A DNA stretch of 64,000 nucleotides from Thunnus maccoyii (taxonomy: Eukaryota; Chordata; Actinopteri; Scombriformes; Scombridae), in the NCBI RefSeq assembly GCF_910596095.1, contig NC_056545.1, positions 27,737,067 to 27,801,066 of the forward strand. Direction: 5' to 3'. Below are positions 1 to 12,239 of the stretch, piece after piece; the first letter of the stretch is position 1, and each line of letters starts with the position of its first letter. Below the pieces are notes generated by a model. That model was not told where the DNA came from. It searched no databases and was given only the letters and a program-made list of their open reading frames with translations. The position numbers and the translations under genes are program-made.

Positions 1-954
1 TACATTCTAGACTATTATTTGTCTAGATGTTTACACAAATGTGGTAGCATGTGTCACTGTCATCATTCATTTTACCTCAAGTATTTGTAAAAATATAATA
101 GCTTCATTATTTCACTTAAAGAAGTAATCCTGGAACATGTTATTTTTATACACAGTTCTGTGCTACATGATACAGAGCAACACTTTGATGCAGTCTTATG
201 TCGTGTCAGCTTTTGAGATCTGACATGTTTTTAAGGATTGAAATCAAATATTTGCTACATGACTGTTTAATCACTGATATTGTAGTCGAATACAACAGTT
301 ACAACTCTGGACTCTCTAAAATCTGTGAGTTTTAATGGGTCTACACTCAGTGCCACTTTGGCATATTTCTATCTTACTGGAATTGTACAATGAACTTGAA
401 ACAGTTAAGGAGATCTAATAAATGTGAAGTTTACTTTGGTTCATTTATCTGTAAACTGGCAGCACTTATCACTTTGAAATTTTGTCTGGAAATGCCCAAA
501 AGACTTTCTTTGTTGCACTAAAGATGCTTAAATCTTCCAAAAGCAGGAAGAATGTCTACCCATGTCACACCCATGGTTAAAGGATAGGTTATGTTGGGTT
601 TTAAATCTATCCTTCAATTCAATATATTGCCAGTGTCAGGCTGATCTGGCAAGTTGGTGATTTCTACCTGCTGGTCCTGATGTATTGCATACAGAGTGTC
701 ATCAAAACTGGATCTCTATAGATTCAAGGACACTGAGATGTCCTTGGGGCAGTTCACATTCCACAATTTAAAAAAAAAAGACATGGTAGTTATTTTATAG
801 GCAGATTGAGTATTTTAGACAGAATTTATTTGAAATTGAGGCCAAGAAATTCCTAAATACAGAGGAATTTAGTATTTCCACATCGACCTCCACCCTGTCT
901 ACAGAGCCCTCTTTACACTGACATAACATTTACAAAGAAAAACGTTACATCATA
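1..954. other. gene-free AT-rich flank
   Basis: No open frame of useful length, no RNA gene and no clear repeat boundary is visible. A short A run lies near 770-780. This is ordinary intergenic DNA downstream of the minus-strand hmgn gene. Confidence 0.5.
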
Positions 955-1728
955 CAGTGGTGAAAGGAGTATCAAAATCGTTTACTCAAATAAAAGTACT
1001 CATTACAGATAAAGGTTCTGCAGTCAAAATCTTAAAATAAAAGTACAGTCTTACAAAAAGTATTATCAGTCAAATGTGTACTGTGAAGTGTCAAAGTAAA
1101 AGTACTCGTTCTGATGAAAAATTCCCCGTTAGCATTTTATTGTTATATATAACATTATTGATAATACCGATGTATTAATGCATATGCAGCATTTTACTGT
1201 TGTAACAGGTCAAGATGTAGCTGCTTTTAACTACTTTATATACTGTTGGCTAATTCAGTACAGCATTTCCCAAAAACATTGTTCCTTTACACAAATCTGT
1301 TCATATATTTGGACTTTTCTCTAATCTTTGATTTTTTTTGTGAATTATTGGATAATTTTACCTCTTGAGGCTTTGAACAATTACTTAAATGGCACCATAA
1401 AAAGAAATTCAGAGGGAAAATCAGTCTCTGCTGATAATAACTCATAGACACCAAACAGGGCCCCAACTACACTCTCCTGAAATTACATGCCAAAAACTGA
1501 ACCACTGATTAAATCTTGAAATGCATTGCATTTTATAAGATGGTCGTGTTTTTTAAAGTAAAATTTTAATCTGAAATGTAACCAGTAACTTTAGCTGCCA
1601 AGTCGCCTAAATAGTGGAAATCTGAAATGCATTGTAAGTACAAGGAAGCATAAAATGAAAAGAAGAAACTACAAGTACCTCAAAACTGTCCTTAAGTGCA
1701 GTACTTTAGTAAATACTTTCCACCACTG
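955..1728. mobile_element. degenerate non-autonomous hAT-like element
   Basis: The left end reads CAGTGGTGAAAGGAGTA and the right end, on the opposite strand, reads CAGTGGTGGAAAGTATTTAC, so the element has terminal inverted repeats starting CAGTGGTG. Next to the termini are many copies of TACTTTTA/TAAAAGTACT-type words, as in the element at 7500-8142. The 8-base flanks (947-954 and 1729-1736) match at only 5 of 8 positions, which fits an old insertion with a decayed 8-bp target duplication. There is no transposase frame. The hAT assignment rests on the CAGTGGTG terminus and the 8-bp target size, and is an inference. Confidence 0.6.
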
Positions 1729-2790
1729 CCAATATATTACAAAATAAATATAGTCACTGTTATTAGAAGATTTATGCATTTCATTGGGGAAATTTTATTT
1801 CCCTTGTGGGTTTTTAATTTTTCCACCAACCCAATGAGGGTTGCATGCTTCAATAAAGCATCAGAATAGATATTCAAAAAAACCGGTCATACATCTGTTT
1901 TGTGTTTTCATGTGCTGTACTTAACAGAATTTTAGTGATGTAATTAGTTTGAATGGTTACAAGTATGAAGGAGACAAAGCTGTGTTGTGTTCTGTGTGAA
2001 CATGGCAGGCTGTTTGACATCTTCATTAGGATTACGTTTGTTTACCAACACAGAAGTGAATCACCGGTATAATTATGTCATAAATGATGATGAATATTTC
2101 ATGATATAACAACACTTAAAAGGCAACGCAGAGAAAACAAGAGCTGATGAACCTGTGGTCCAGTGTGAAACTGTCCATGGTGCTGAAACTAATTCATGTG
2201 TTTTTATAGGGACAGAGCTGTTATAACCATAATTTGGGGACTGTTTTGTGTGACTGAAAGTGCTGCTTGTGTTGTTTTGAATTCTTGCTTTGACTATTAT
2301 ACTTTGTATAAAATGTCATAGCCTTTCTTAGTCGCCTAAAATGTGCCATACTAGTTGTTTCTGAACTTGCCCTCTTCTCCTCTAAGGCACATTTTCTACC
2401 TAGGGTTCTAGCTGGGCCAAAATGCACAATTCTGACATGAACCTGTATCTGCCATTGAATTAGATGTTTACGCAAACCCCCTCCGTGGTGTTATATTTTA
2501 GGTGCCTTTACCAATGTGGCCTTCATTTTTCTCTACTGCATACTAAATATTCGTTCATCAAGTGACTTACCACTACTATGTTGTTATATGCTGAATTCTG
2601 CAGTGAATCTGACATGTTTCTGACAGTATTTATAATACTTTTTCTTCTACAGAGCCTCATTGAAAGGATTTCTTTTAATCTCTTTGACATTTTTAGGTAA
2701 AGACTTTTCAACCATACCCTTTAGTTTAACAGTTAGTGTCTAATGTCAACAACCTTAACAATTAACCGACTTTTCAGAATGAAACAGCGT
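1729..2790. other. intergenic region downstream of hmgn
   Basis: No gene recognised. Two minus-strand open frames (2221-2475 and 2523-2711) have no family resemblance or splice context and are treated as chance. Confidence 0.4.
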
Positions 2791-2794
2791 AACA

Positions 2795-3760
2795 ACTACC
2801 AACTGAGTTTTATTGGTTCGTTGATAACAATCATTACACAGGTACATCTATAAACAAATAAAAAGAAACTGCACACTTGTACTTGATACAGATACCTAAA
2901 ACCCACATGAATATTGCTACTGCTGGTATGCATTTGACATCTCAAATAATGTACAGTTTGTCTGTAGGCATTTAAGAAGCCAGTCTCAACAATTTCTTTT
3001 TTTTATGGTTACACACCTCATTAGCTTGGCTAAGAAAACAAATTCCATTTTTACCATCCTTACAATGTACCATTACACACTGCATATAGAAAGATTGAAA
3101 ACCCTTTTCACAGCAGCTATACAAATTTATTGCGATGCTATCACAGAACAGAGACACAACCAACACACGTGATGCACAGTTCTGATAGGGAGAGCTCCAG
3201 TACTAGAGATTTTAGGTTTATTGATCAGATTCGTTAAGAAAACTGCATGAGTACAAGAGTTAACATACAAGAACAAAGCTTACAAACATTCTAAAACACT
3301 GTTCTTCATTATAAACAATAAAACAATGAGTTGCCCTGTGACTTGGTCCGTCCCCACCCCAGCACAGATTACATACACTGTCCCTTATAAAGCATATGGA
3401 ATGTAATCCACGCAGGCAAGCTCTTTCCGTTGTTGCCCCGTCTCCTGTGAACGTTGTGCTTGCGTGTTGACACCGTAACCTGTCCCGCACCCTCCCCTCC
3501 TTCACATTTAAAACTGAAATGAAATCCACTGACAGTAACAACAATGACCGCGACTTTCGTGGCGATGCAAAATTGTGGGATGTGATGAAATTCCCCGTCT
3601 CCAAATCGACTTTTTTTTTTCTTTCATTAAAAAAAAGTGTTCTCTACAATCAAACTACTAAAAAACCTGTATTTAGAAAATAGTTGATAAAAATATTCCC
3701 CTGAATTGTACAAGAAAAGAGGTACAGGGAGCACTGGTAAAAGATGTGGTTTGAGAGATG
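2795..3760 (-). other. hmgn 3' UTR with candidate poly(A) signals
   Basis: Downstream of the hmgn stop codon the minus strand carries AATAAA (seen as TTTATT on the plus strand) at 3217-3222 and 2809-2814. The second is followed by a GT-rich stretch and is a good candidate for the distal poly(A) site, giving a UTR of about 0.95 kb. HMGN genes typically have 3' UTRs longer than their coding sequence. The exact cleavage site cannot be read from sequence alone. Confidence 0.45.
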
Positions 3761-6121
3761 TTATTCTGCTGCCTCATCTTTTTCATCAGCTGCGTCTGTA
3801 GCTGGTGCCTGGAACACACATTTTTAACAGCGTCAAAGTTACATCAGAGGAGTCGAACTTATTTTGCATGTTTATACACGATGACATGACCCTTACCTCT
3901 TCCTCAGCTTTGGCTTCGCCATTCTCAGCGGGGGCCTCTGGTGCTTTCTCCTCAGGCTTGGCCTTCTCCACCTCCTTAGCTTTCTTGGGCTTAGCTGGTG
4001 CCTTCTGCAAGCAAACACATTCACCACGTTAGGCACTACTCAAAGTCAGGAGTCTAAAAAGTGAGTTTAATGATGATAAATCAAAACAAGATCCCACCTT
4101 TGGCTTAGGTTTAGGCTCTGCCTTTGCAGGTGCAGGTCTCTGTGGGGAAGAAAAACTTTAATGTTAGCACTGAGAAAGCAGTGAGCAGCATACATATTGT
4201 CTGTGACAGTCTGGGCTTGTCTATACTTACATCTTTCAACCTGAGAGATCTCCTCTTGGGCTGCAGACAGAGAGAACAAACAGGGGGATTACTTTTAACA
4301 TATGTTATGATAATGGATGTTACTGATGGGGTGTTACTGACCCCTGGTGGGTGAGCAGACTAACTGTTTCATTATTTTTATGAGGAATAAAAACACAGAC
4401 ACTCCAAACAAAGTGTCATTCTGTTTATTTCTTACCGCTGATTCAGCTCCTCCAGCTGCCTGTAAGAAACAAACAAAAAAAATCACATTAAGGACATTGT
4501 CTGCACTCTCCTGTACTGTGGTGGGTTTAATTGGTGATGGGACTGGGGCATGGGCTTTAAGTATTAGTTATGTAACTCAAAAGTGGGCGTTTCCAGACAG
4601 AGTACCAGCCTATGGCTGCACATACAGCTCCATACATGATTTAGGTCAGACCGAGCACTGTGATTGGCTGAGAAATGTCTAAAACCTTGCACAATGGGGC
4701 TCATAATCTCAGTGCATATAAACATCAGTCCTCATCAAAACTATATGAGTAGGACCTACTCATTAGTTAGCCTGTTTACACTCATTATATCAAGATTCAG
4801 GATGTTTAGTCACTCCAGAAGTACAATCCTATGAAATACTTTAGCTGGAAGGCTCCATTACAGGCAAAACAGTAAATAAATATATATAAGAAGACAAAAT
4901 ATAATATCACATATTAACTGTAATTTACACATCAAACATAGTCTTTGAGGAACTACATTTGTATGGCGCAAGCGTCATAAAACAAACCGAATGCGTGCTT
5001 TGGCATGCTTGAACACAAAAGTGTACCAGAGTAATATAATAACATAATGTAGTGCAAATGGCATCATGTGGCTTTCTCTCCCAGCTCCTGCAAGTGATTT
5101 GCCTACTGTAAAACTCCGGTGGAGGAGGGGGCGGACTCCGCCTCCTCACGACACAGCCATTCATTGGTAATAAATGGGATTGCCAGTGTAGGGAGAAAAC
5201 CGAGCCGTGTAGTGAATGTTCCCGCCATGAATTTGAAAAGAGTCACTCCGAGATGCTCAGCGACTCTGTGGGTCTGGTAGCAGAATCTACTGGAGCCCCC
5301 AGCAACAGGAGCAGCGCTGTGCTGACGGAGGCTCGCCATTGCATAACCTACAACTGGCCTGAGCCGACAACACAGACACTCCGCTACACGACGGACGCCT
5401 TCCAACAAACGCGTTTCACCGGCGCTAATAAAGGCGGCCATGCATGAACAAAACACACACATGCGCGTTAGGTTTATGAAAGAGAGAAAGTGATTAATTA
5501 AATCATAATAAGAGTGTTTAATTTTCTCACAAGAAAGACATAAACAAGACTTAGTACCCATACAAAAAATAACAACCTCAACATTACAGCCAAACTCCTA
5601 CAGAATAACATGCTTTCACTGAATTTTGCGTTTTCAATTTCGGTCCCATTTTCTGGGAGAAACTTTCGTATCCAGCGTGACGACCCCCGTAAGGAAACAA
5701 TCAATATGCCGCCAACTTTCTCTGCAGAAAAGCGATCTATCGACACAGAAAACGACCCCCGGCTCTGACCTGCACTGTATTTACACACAAATGCAAGAAT
5801 GCATGTCACCATTCTGCGGTAAAAAACCCGGCACACTGAAAACCACCTGGCACAAAGATAATCACTGCACGGGAGAGATAAGACCAACAATCAGCCACTT
5901 GAAAAAAAATCACAACAGACGCTAAATACCGACTAAACTCTCGGCTGTGGACACTCGCTCTGAACAGAAAACGGACATTTGCAGCAACATTTTAACAACT
6001 CTGTTAAAACCGCAAAGCTGTGTAACAAGCCCGTTTTACAAATTGCAGTTGTGGGTTATAAATGCTGTATTACTAAATGCATGAAAGATATCGGTCTACT
6101 CACTTTGCTCCTTTTAGGCAT
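3761..6121 (-). CDS. hmgn1: HMGN-family nucleosome-binding protein
   Basis: High mobility group N proteins bind nucleosome cores in the nucleus, compete with linker histone and loosen chromatin. Six minus-strand coding exons join cleanly: 6121-6104, 4459-4436, 4260-4231, 4139-4098, 4004-3897 and 3808-3761. All have AG/GT borders and all junctions are phase 0, giving 89 residues, close to the family's 90-100. Residues 1-6 are MPKRSK, the hallmark HMGN start. Residues 15-24 (PKRRSLRLKD) are the nucleosome-binding core, normally RRSARLSA. A Pro/Lys/Ala-rich linker follows, including PAPAKAEPKPKPK, then an acidic tail with PAENGEAKAEEE and a Glu/Asp-rich end. The splitting into tiny phase-0 exons is typical of HMGN genes. 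Neighbours igsf5 and pcp4 match human 21q22.2, which favours the HMGN1 orthologue, although residue identity alone cannot separate it from other fish hmgn paralogues. Confidence 0.9.
5103..5339 (-). CDS. hypothetical 78-residue open frame in a CpG island
   Basis: A minus-strand frame opens with ATG at 5339 (MASLRQHSAAPVAGG) and ends at a stop at 5103-5105. The product has a basic, Ser/Ala-rich N-terminus, a middle with scattered basic residues, a short hydrophobic segment (LGFLPTLAIPFI) and an acidic tail. I recognise no family. It lies in a CpG-rich block inside hmgn intron 1, on the same strand as hmgn. A possible splice donor (ACA/GTAGGC) sits at its 3' end. It may be an alternative first exon, a small membrane or mitochondrial protein, or simply an open frame kept free of stops by GC content. 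Confidence 0.2.
   Translation of the reverse strand: MASLRQHSAAPVAGGSSRFCYQTHRVAEHLGVTLFKFMAGTFTTRLGFLPTLAIPFITNEWLCREEAESAPSSTGVLQ
5105..5445. promoter_or_regulatory. CpG-rich block in hmgn intron 1
   Basis: This stretch is unusually rich in CpG compared with the AT-rich surroundings (GGGGGCGG, CTCCGCC, GAGCCG, CCGGCGC, GGCGG). It sits wholly inside the first intron of hmgn, about 0.7 kb from the main 5' exon. It could be an alternative or internal promoter, or a separate small gene (see the frame at 5103-5339). Both readings are inference from composition. Confidence 0.4.
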
Positions 6122-6450
6122 GGTTGGTTTGTGTGGGGTGTTTTTGTAGAAGGAAAAAAGAGAGCTAAGTGTAAGTCAATACAGGAGAAAATACAGTGGT
6201 ATATTCAGGATAAAGCTGTACAAGTACAGTCTAATACAGCGCAGCGAGACGTTAATGTTCCATTGGAAGAAAAACTAGCTCAAACCGGATTGGATTCTCC
6301 CCCTCCCTCCCTATTCAAACCGTTATAGTTCCTGCATGATTGACGGCGCTATGTCCCGCCCCCGCTGCACGGTGATTGGGCGAAACAGTGGTCAGCAACA
6401 CGATTTCAAATCTGGACTCCTACCTGTGTGGGTACGTCACACGTCACTCA
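6122..6450 (-). promoter_or_regulatory. hmgn 5' UTR and promoter region
   Basis: The region just upstream of the hmgn start on the minus strand becomes CpG-rich around 6240-6480. It carries inverted CCAAT boxes, read as ATTGG on the plus strand at 6262-6266, 6289-6293 and 6375-6379. No TATA box is obvious. This fits a TATA-less CpG promoter of a broadly expressed gene. The transcription start cannot be fixed from sequence. Confidence 0.5.
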
Positions 6451-7491
6451 ACAAATACGGCGAGCGATTTGTCTTTCTGTGCAGCCATCTGCTATAACAA
6501 GGCGAAAATTGTCATTAAATCTGCTTTTAACCTTGCTTAGACATGCATATTTCTCTCTAAATGCAACATGTTTATATGGAAGAGCATTGAGTGTAATATG
6601 TTTTAAAATATACTCCCCATTCTGCGCCTTTTACACGATTGATAAAGGAAAATGTGGCATGTGTATTGGCAATAGATTGGGAGAGGGGCGTGTGCTCCCC
6701 CAGCCAAGTCTTTTGTATTAAAGCTTGGGAAAATGGCGACAGGATAAGTGTGGGTACAGCTCCTAGCAGGCTGTGTGCTCTTGTGCAATAACCTCCTCGA
6801 AGTGTTGTCACCGTCCACTTGCTCCACTGTGAGTGTGCGGTCCAAACATGACTTCAGTGGAAACAACCGCGGTGGCGCTCCAGCTTTGTGTGTGAAAGTC
6901 ATTTCAGACATTTCAGCACGGAGACATTCATTTCCCCCTTGTCAATGACAGACACTAAACTGACAGTGTTATATCTCCTCTGTCTCTCTGAGAAGACGAA
7001 AAACACCGAGCATTGTGTGGTTTCTTTAAGTGTACTGCACAGAAAACAGACAGCAAATTCTAAATGTTTCCAAATTTATTTCTGGCTATTTATCTTGTAT
7101 ACAGATAATTTAATAAAGATGCCACAGTTAATGTAGCCAGATTCAAATTCAGTCCATTTATGGCTTTATCACTTACACACCAAAGAACCTTAGGCTATGG
7201 GATATATTAATTTTTTTTACTTTTGGCAAATTTCCTCTATAAATTGTTCATTTAGCTAGAAGTGAGGACAATATTAGTTTTATTTCGTATTTGATTCTAG
7301 GCTTAGATGAAATTAGAATAATGTGCCTTCGCAGAGCTTTATTTCAACATTATTCCAATATTTTGGACTCTATATGAAGTCGATGATGAAAGTGTGGTGA
7401 ACAAAAACAAGCCATTGTAAAATCCTTTAAATCCTGATATTCCCATGCTCTGGGAAGAGTGTCATGTTTATTATAAGTGAAAATATTTGGT
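6451..7491. other. intergenic, no gene seen
   Basis: The first 500 bases are the upstream edge of the hmgn CpG region (CpGs around 6460 and 6860-6920); the rest is AT-rich. Overlapping short frames on both strands between 6428 and 7136 show no domain or splice logic. Confidence 0.4.
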
Positions 7492-7499
7492 ATGTTAAG

Positions 7500-8142
7500 C
7501 AGTGGTGCAAAGTAACTAAGGATATTTACTCAAGTACTGTACTTAAGTACAATATTTATGTACTTGTACTTTTCTTGAGTATTTTCTTTTTATGCTACTT
7601 GGTACTTTAACTCAGCTACTTTTATTTGACTGCTGTAGTTACTCTTCAGATTAAAATTTTGCATTAAATAATGTAAACTATGATAAACTTATATTTAAAC
7701 CAGCAGTTCACAAACTTTTTGGCTTGTAACAACTGTGTGTAGTTGTGGTTCTGTGTGATGTTACTGATTTTTGAGTTGTAAGCAATTTCACCAAATAAAT
7801 AACTGTTTGAGGCCCAAAGAGGTAAAAAATTATTTTTATTTTCACAAAAAAAAAAAGCAAAATTTAGAGAAAAGTCTGAAAAATGAATAAAAATTTGTAT
7901 GGCAAAATGTTTGATTTTCTTCTGTCCTATACCCGGCTGATATCAGTTACAGTCACATTGGGCCATTTTCTGCAACATGAGTTCTTTTACTTTTAATACT
8001 TTAAGTAAATTTAGCTGATAATATTTCTGTACTTTTACTTAAGTAGGATCTTAAATGCATAATAATTTTATTTGTAATGGAATAATTTTACATTGTGGTG
8101 TTGCTACTTAAGTAAAGGATCGGAGTACTTCTTTCACTATTG
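7500..8142. mobile_element. non-autonomous hAT-like MITE with 8-bp target duplication
   Basis: The element begins CAGTGGTGCAAAGTAACTAA and ends, read on the opposite strand, CAATAGTGAAAGAAGTACTC; these form imperfect terminal inverted repeats. The flanks ATGTTAAG (7492-7499) and ATGTTAGG (8143-8150) match at 7 of 8 positions, as expected for the 8-bp target-site duplication of hAT elements. Both subterminal regions repeat the TACTTAAGTA / AAGTACT words found across a very common teleost repeat. It is 643 bp long and lacks any transposase frame, so it would have depended on an enzyme supplied in trans. Confidence 0.75.
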
Positions 8143-8150
8143 ATGTTAGG

Positions 8151-11100
8151 ATATGAAGATGATAATGATGATTTGTACTCTGCTAGGTAGACGTGAAACA
8201 CAAAACATCATACATCAAATAATCAAATCAAAATGACCTTCTTCCCTCCTTAACTAACTTTGATTTTTAAATCCTGGACAGCCCGACATCCTGTTTCAGC
8301 AGGAGATACAGCAACATGCTCTTAACAATGAAGTTTACATTGATCCGCTCATATTGAAAGTGGGTAGAAAGTACTTGGATTCAGCATTGTAAATCAGGAG
8401 AAAGAAAGGAAGACATTCTCAAGCACACAAACATTTTTTTCTCAGCTGTTAAAGTTTACAATGCAAGCAAATCATTCAAATGATGTGACATTTTAAAAAT
8501 GGCAGGTTGCTGCAGTATTTGGGCCAATACTATAGTGTTGTTTTAGAAGACACTTATTCAGTTTTACTTTGAGATTGCGGATTCCAAGTTTGGCAAAATG
8601 CAGACAGTCCACTGTAAACAAAATCCAATTTGGCCTCTTAAGAAGAGCAAAATACCATAGAGATTAGAATATACTGTCTCCTCCAATTGGTCAACAATGT
8701 CATGTGATTAGTTATAAGCCAAATGTTCAGTGACACGTCACTCTATTAGTTACTAGTAAGGCTGACTTCTTGTTTTAAGGTATTTGTGAGCTGATCTGCT
8801 GCCACTGGCGCTTGCAACCTCTTCTGTCTGGTGTGAACAGCATTAAACTAACAGACTTGAATTCACAATGAAGTGACATTTCCTGCAGGGCTGCATTCGA
8901 CAGCAGCTTGAGAACACAGCAAATTTGATTTTGTTTGTTGTATCCTTCCAGCCCACGTCACACATATCTGTGACATTTTACTGCTCACAAATGCTGAAAA
9001 ACATACAGGTCAGATTCATCTTTACAAAATGAAGCTACAGCAAAATCTCTCTGATTTGAATCATATTGTTTATAACCTTTTTTTGTATAAATACTGCAGA
9101 GTTATTTGCAGTTGTTGGCAATGTTCAACATGCATTACCTCTCCTCATGGTCCCTTTACTGTCAGAGCCACAAAGTCTATAGTGTCTATAGTCCATAGTG
9201 ATAATGTGATTGTATGGAACCTATAGGTAAATTACACTGGAGGGCTCAGATAGGCAGTGATACCTTGACTCTGCAGTGTTTACACACATACAGGTGACTG
9301 CTTAAGTTAAGGATCTCTTATAAACTGAAGCTCTCATGTGGCAACATCAGTATAGTTACACACACAATATTTCATAAGTAAACCACAACATTTCATAAGT
9401 AAAGCAGAAATACTCATAAAAGTGAGAAGAGAGAGATGAGCAACATGGTTATATGTAACAAACAAATAAACAAACAAACAAACAAAACAAAAACATTAAT
9501 TTCCTAAAAGTGAGTTGCAAGTTTGTAACAAAGACAATCAGCCCATCCCCCATCTGGCACCCTGCAGATTCAGCTAGTTTGTCCACATAAAAGTTTCTGC
9601 CTCCCTGTAGGCAGAGAGGTGTAAACAGTAAGACCAGGTCACATGTTGATGCGTGCTAGTATTATCATGGTAATGACATCAGAAGTTTACTGCACCCCAC
9701 TGCCCCATTCAACAAAACAAGCACTGTGTAGGTGATGCATAAACTAAGTACCTGCACTTCTTGTTGCAACTTAAAACAAGGAGTTTAGAATATGCACCAA
9801 CAGTTTGCAATGTAGTCATTCACTGTAGCCCAAAAGAGTGTAAACCTTGATGACAGCAACCAGTTTCACAAGTTTCCAATGTTTGTACTGTTTAACTCAG
9901 CCAAGTGTAGACACACAAGGTTTCTTTGCCATCTTATTTCAGTTTTTAGTGTAATACAGAGCTCGGATCCTGTTCCTCAAATTTTTATGTAATCTAGGCT
10001 GAAGTGTTGACCAAATTGACCACAAAAAAAAAAAAAAAAAAGATGTGACCTTTTGCATAGATGTGATCAATGATGTTTATATGTGATATGTGACACAGAG
10101 ACAACCTGAAGGCCCTGGAATACTATATAGTGTATAGTGAGTATTAAAGGTCTTTCAGGGCCAGTTTGTGACATTTTAAAGCACTGTCATAAACAGTAAG
10201 GAGTGCCAACACAGCTGTAAAACTTACAACACTGTGTGAACAGGTTCAGTTGACCAGACGACAAACTTATCTGTGTCCAAACACATAGAAACCCTTAATT
10301 AGAGAAATAACTTCCACTGCCATGGAGGTTGCAGTATCACTGTGGAAGAATAGCCAGTATGTTTGTCTTATTTGTTTTAGACAGTGCCTCATCCAATGCA
10401 ATGGATTTAAACTTATGAGATATTATACTGCACAATGATCTTCTAACAGAAATTGTTATATGGTAAAATAAGGATACAAAAGCGGAAGTAAATTCGGTAA
10501 ACAGAGCAGAGTTATACCACCACATAGACAGTAGAACAGCAACCTACTGATCAACTTTGTATTCAGAGCAACATGGTGTCTGCTTTATAGCATAATCTGT
10601 TTTCCATTTTAAAATGAGGGACCAGGGTGCAGCAAGGTTTCTGTGTGATCCGCTGATATGAAGTATCAAAAACATCAAAAACCTATAAGGGAATTTCTTC
10701 TGCCACTGAGCTGAAGAGCAACTTGCAAAGCTGCAGTTTAACTCTCTGCTCTTCCGTCCTGTCTTGTACAACTGGCTTTGCAAGACATAAAAATCCCCAC
10801 ATTGTAAAAGAATGTCCTGCAGCTCTCTGCAGGAGTCTCTCTGTAAAGATACTGTAAATACATGAGGACAGAGGGAGGGGGGGAAAAAACGAGAGAACGA
10901 TCGGGGGGAGGGGAGAAGGCGTTAGGTAGGTCTCAGATAACAATGCTGTTGTTGTGTTGAGTTTGGAAGAACCCCTCCATCACAGCTGCTGCCTGTTGCT
11001 GTCTTTTCCCTCCTTTTTACTTTCTGGTTTTCCCTCTTGAGTCGTAAGAACACTGGGAGGAGGGAACAGCAGCGCAGGGTCAGTGGCGAGGGCTGTAACT

Positions 11101-11364
11101 CCAATAACTGTTAATTCTTTGAAAAACGATTGTTTTAACTCACTGAAAGGGTTATAATGCAAAGTAATTTTGTGAATCTTTGTTGTTGGCACATACATGT
11201 AATATATTTGACTTAATGAAAGAATAAATGGAGCACTAAGTTGTCTCAGAGGTAACTGGAACAGAAACATTGGCATAATCCTTAGCGGAGGGTGGATGAA
11301 GGTAAAGGTGACCTCATCTAAAGCCTCTTTGACAGAGGGCAACTTGTTCATTTATCTTCTCCAC
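8151..11364. other. intergenic, no gene seen
   Basis: Contains a short (CAAA)n tract near 9466-9491 and an A run at about 10023-10041. Short frames on both strands (for example 10683-10943 and 10980-11351) have no recognisable domain. Nothing else stands out. Confidence 0.4.
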
Positions 11365-11367
11365 TTG

Positions 11368-11399
<32 letters not shown>

Positions 11400-11410
11400 C
11401 ACACACACCA
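11365..11410. repeat. (CT)n/(CA)n microsatellite
   Basis: A run of TCTCTC passes directly into ACACAC repeats. It is a compound dinucleotide repeat. Confidence 0.8.
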
Positions 11411-11616
11411 CTTGTCAGTAGCTGCTGGTAAAGTCTTGTAGACCACGAACAGGTGAGACTGAACAGCTGCGTTGTGCACAAACACACTTTTATTTCCCCT
11501 CACTGCCAGATTGTAAACAATCGGTTGGTCACGGTGGTGTAGTACGTGCTGTAGGCAGGTATGAAGGTGACAGAGATGACTGTGGATGGATCAGCTGGAT
11601 GTAAGGAAAAGCTGAA

Positions 11617-11618
<2 letters not shown>

Positions 11619-11651
<33 letters not shown>
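11619..11651. repeat. (CT)n microsatellite
   Basis: An uninterrupted CT dinucleotide run of about 32 bases. A minus-strand frame across it translates to an Arg-Glu repeat and is an artefact of the repeat. Confidence 0.85.
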
Positions 11652-11654
<3 letters not shown>

Positions 11655-12239
11655 TAAGTGGATTTCTCCCATGCGGCGAATGGTGGCCTTCCCATATGGA
11701 GCAGCGGGTAAAGCCAGATTACACCAGTTTGTGTTAGAGGGGCTGCAGCACCACCGGAGTTCACAGCATGAACCCACATGGACATTAAGGACATTATATT
11801 TCCAAACTATACAACAGCAGTGTGAGCCTCTTGTCTAGCCAATTCAACAGTACTAACCTATTAGTGTTTATCTGCTACACATTTGACAGTTTAAAGAAAG
11901 ATTTAAACCGAGTGATCAGAGGTTGGCGTTTTTTGTAATAAAGATTTTACCTCAATGATGCAACTTTTGGTTCTTCAAACTTACAATAAACAGCCACTTT
12001 TCCCTCTCCTTTGTTCTACTTTCTACTTCTCTTTTGAGGTTTGTGCTGATAAAACTGGGAATTCTATCTACAATATCCAGTATCAAGAAGATAATATACA
12101 ACCAACACAAAATGACAAATGGGACAAAGTGTCACATGCAGTTTCCAAAAATAAAATATTAGGTTTGTCTACTCAGCAGTCACAGGAATGTGTTGTGGTC
12201 TAAGGAGGGGAGTGCCCATGACCTGCCTTTAACACAGTA

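Noticed and set aside
6428..7136. Several overlapping frames on both strands upstream of hmgn
   Set aside because: They overlap each other in different frames, have no domain, and follow from the GC-rich promoter flank.
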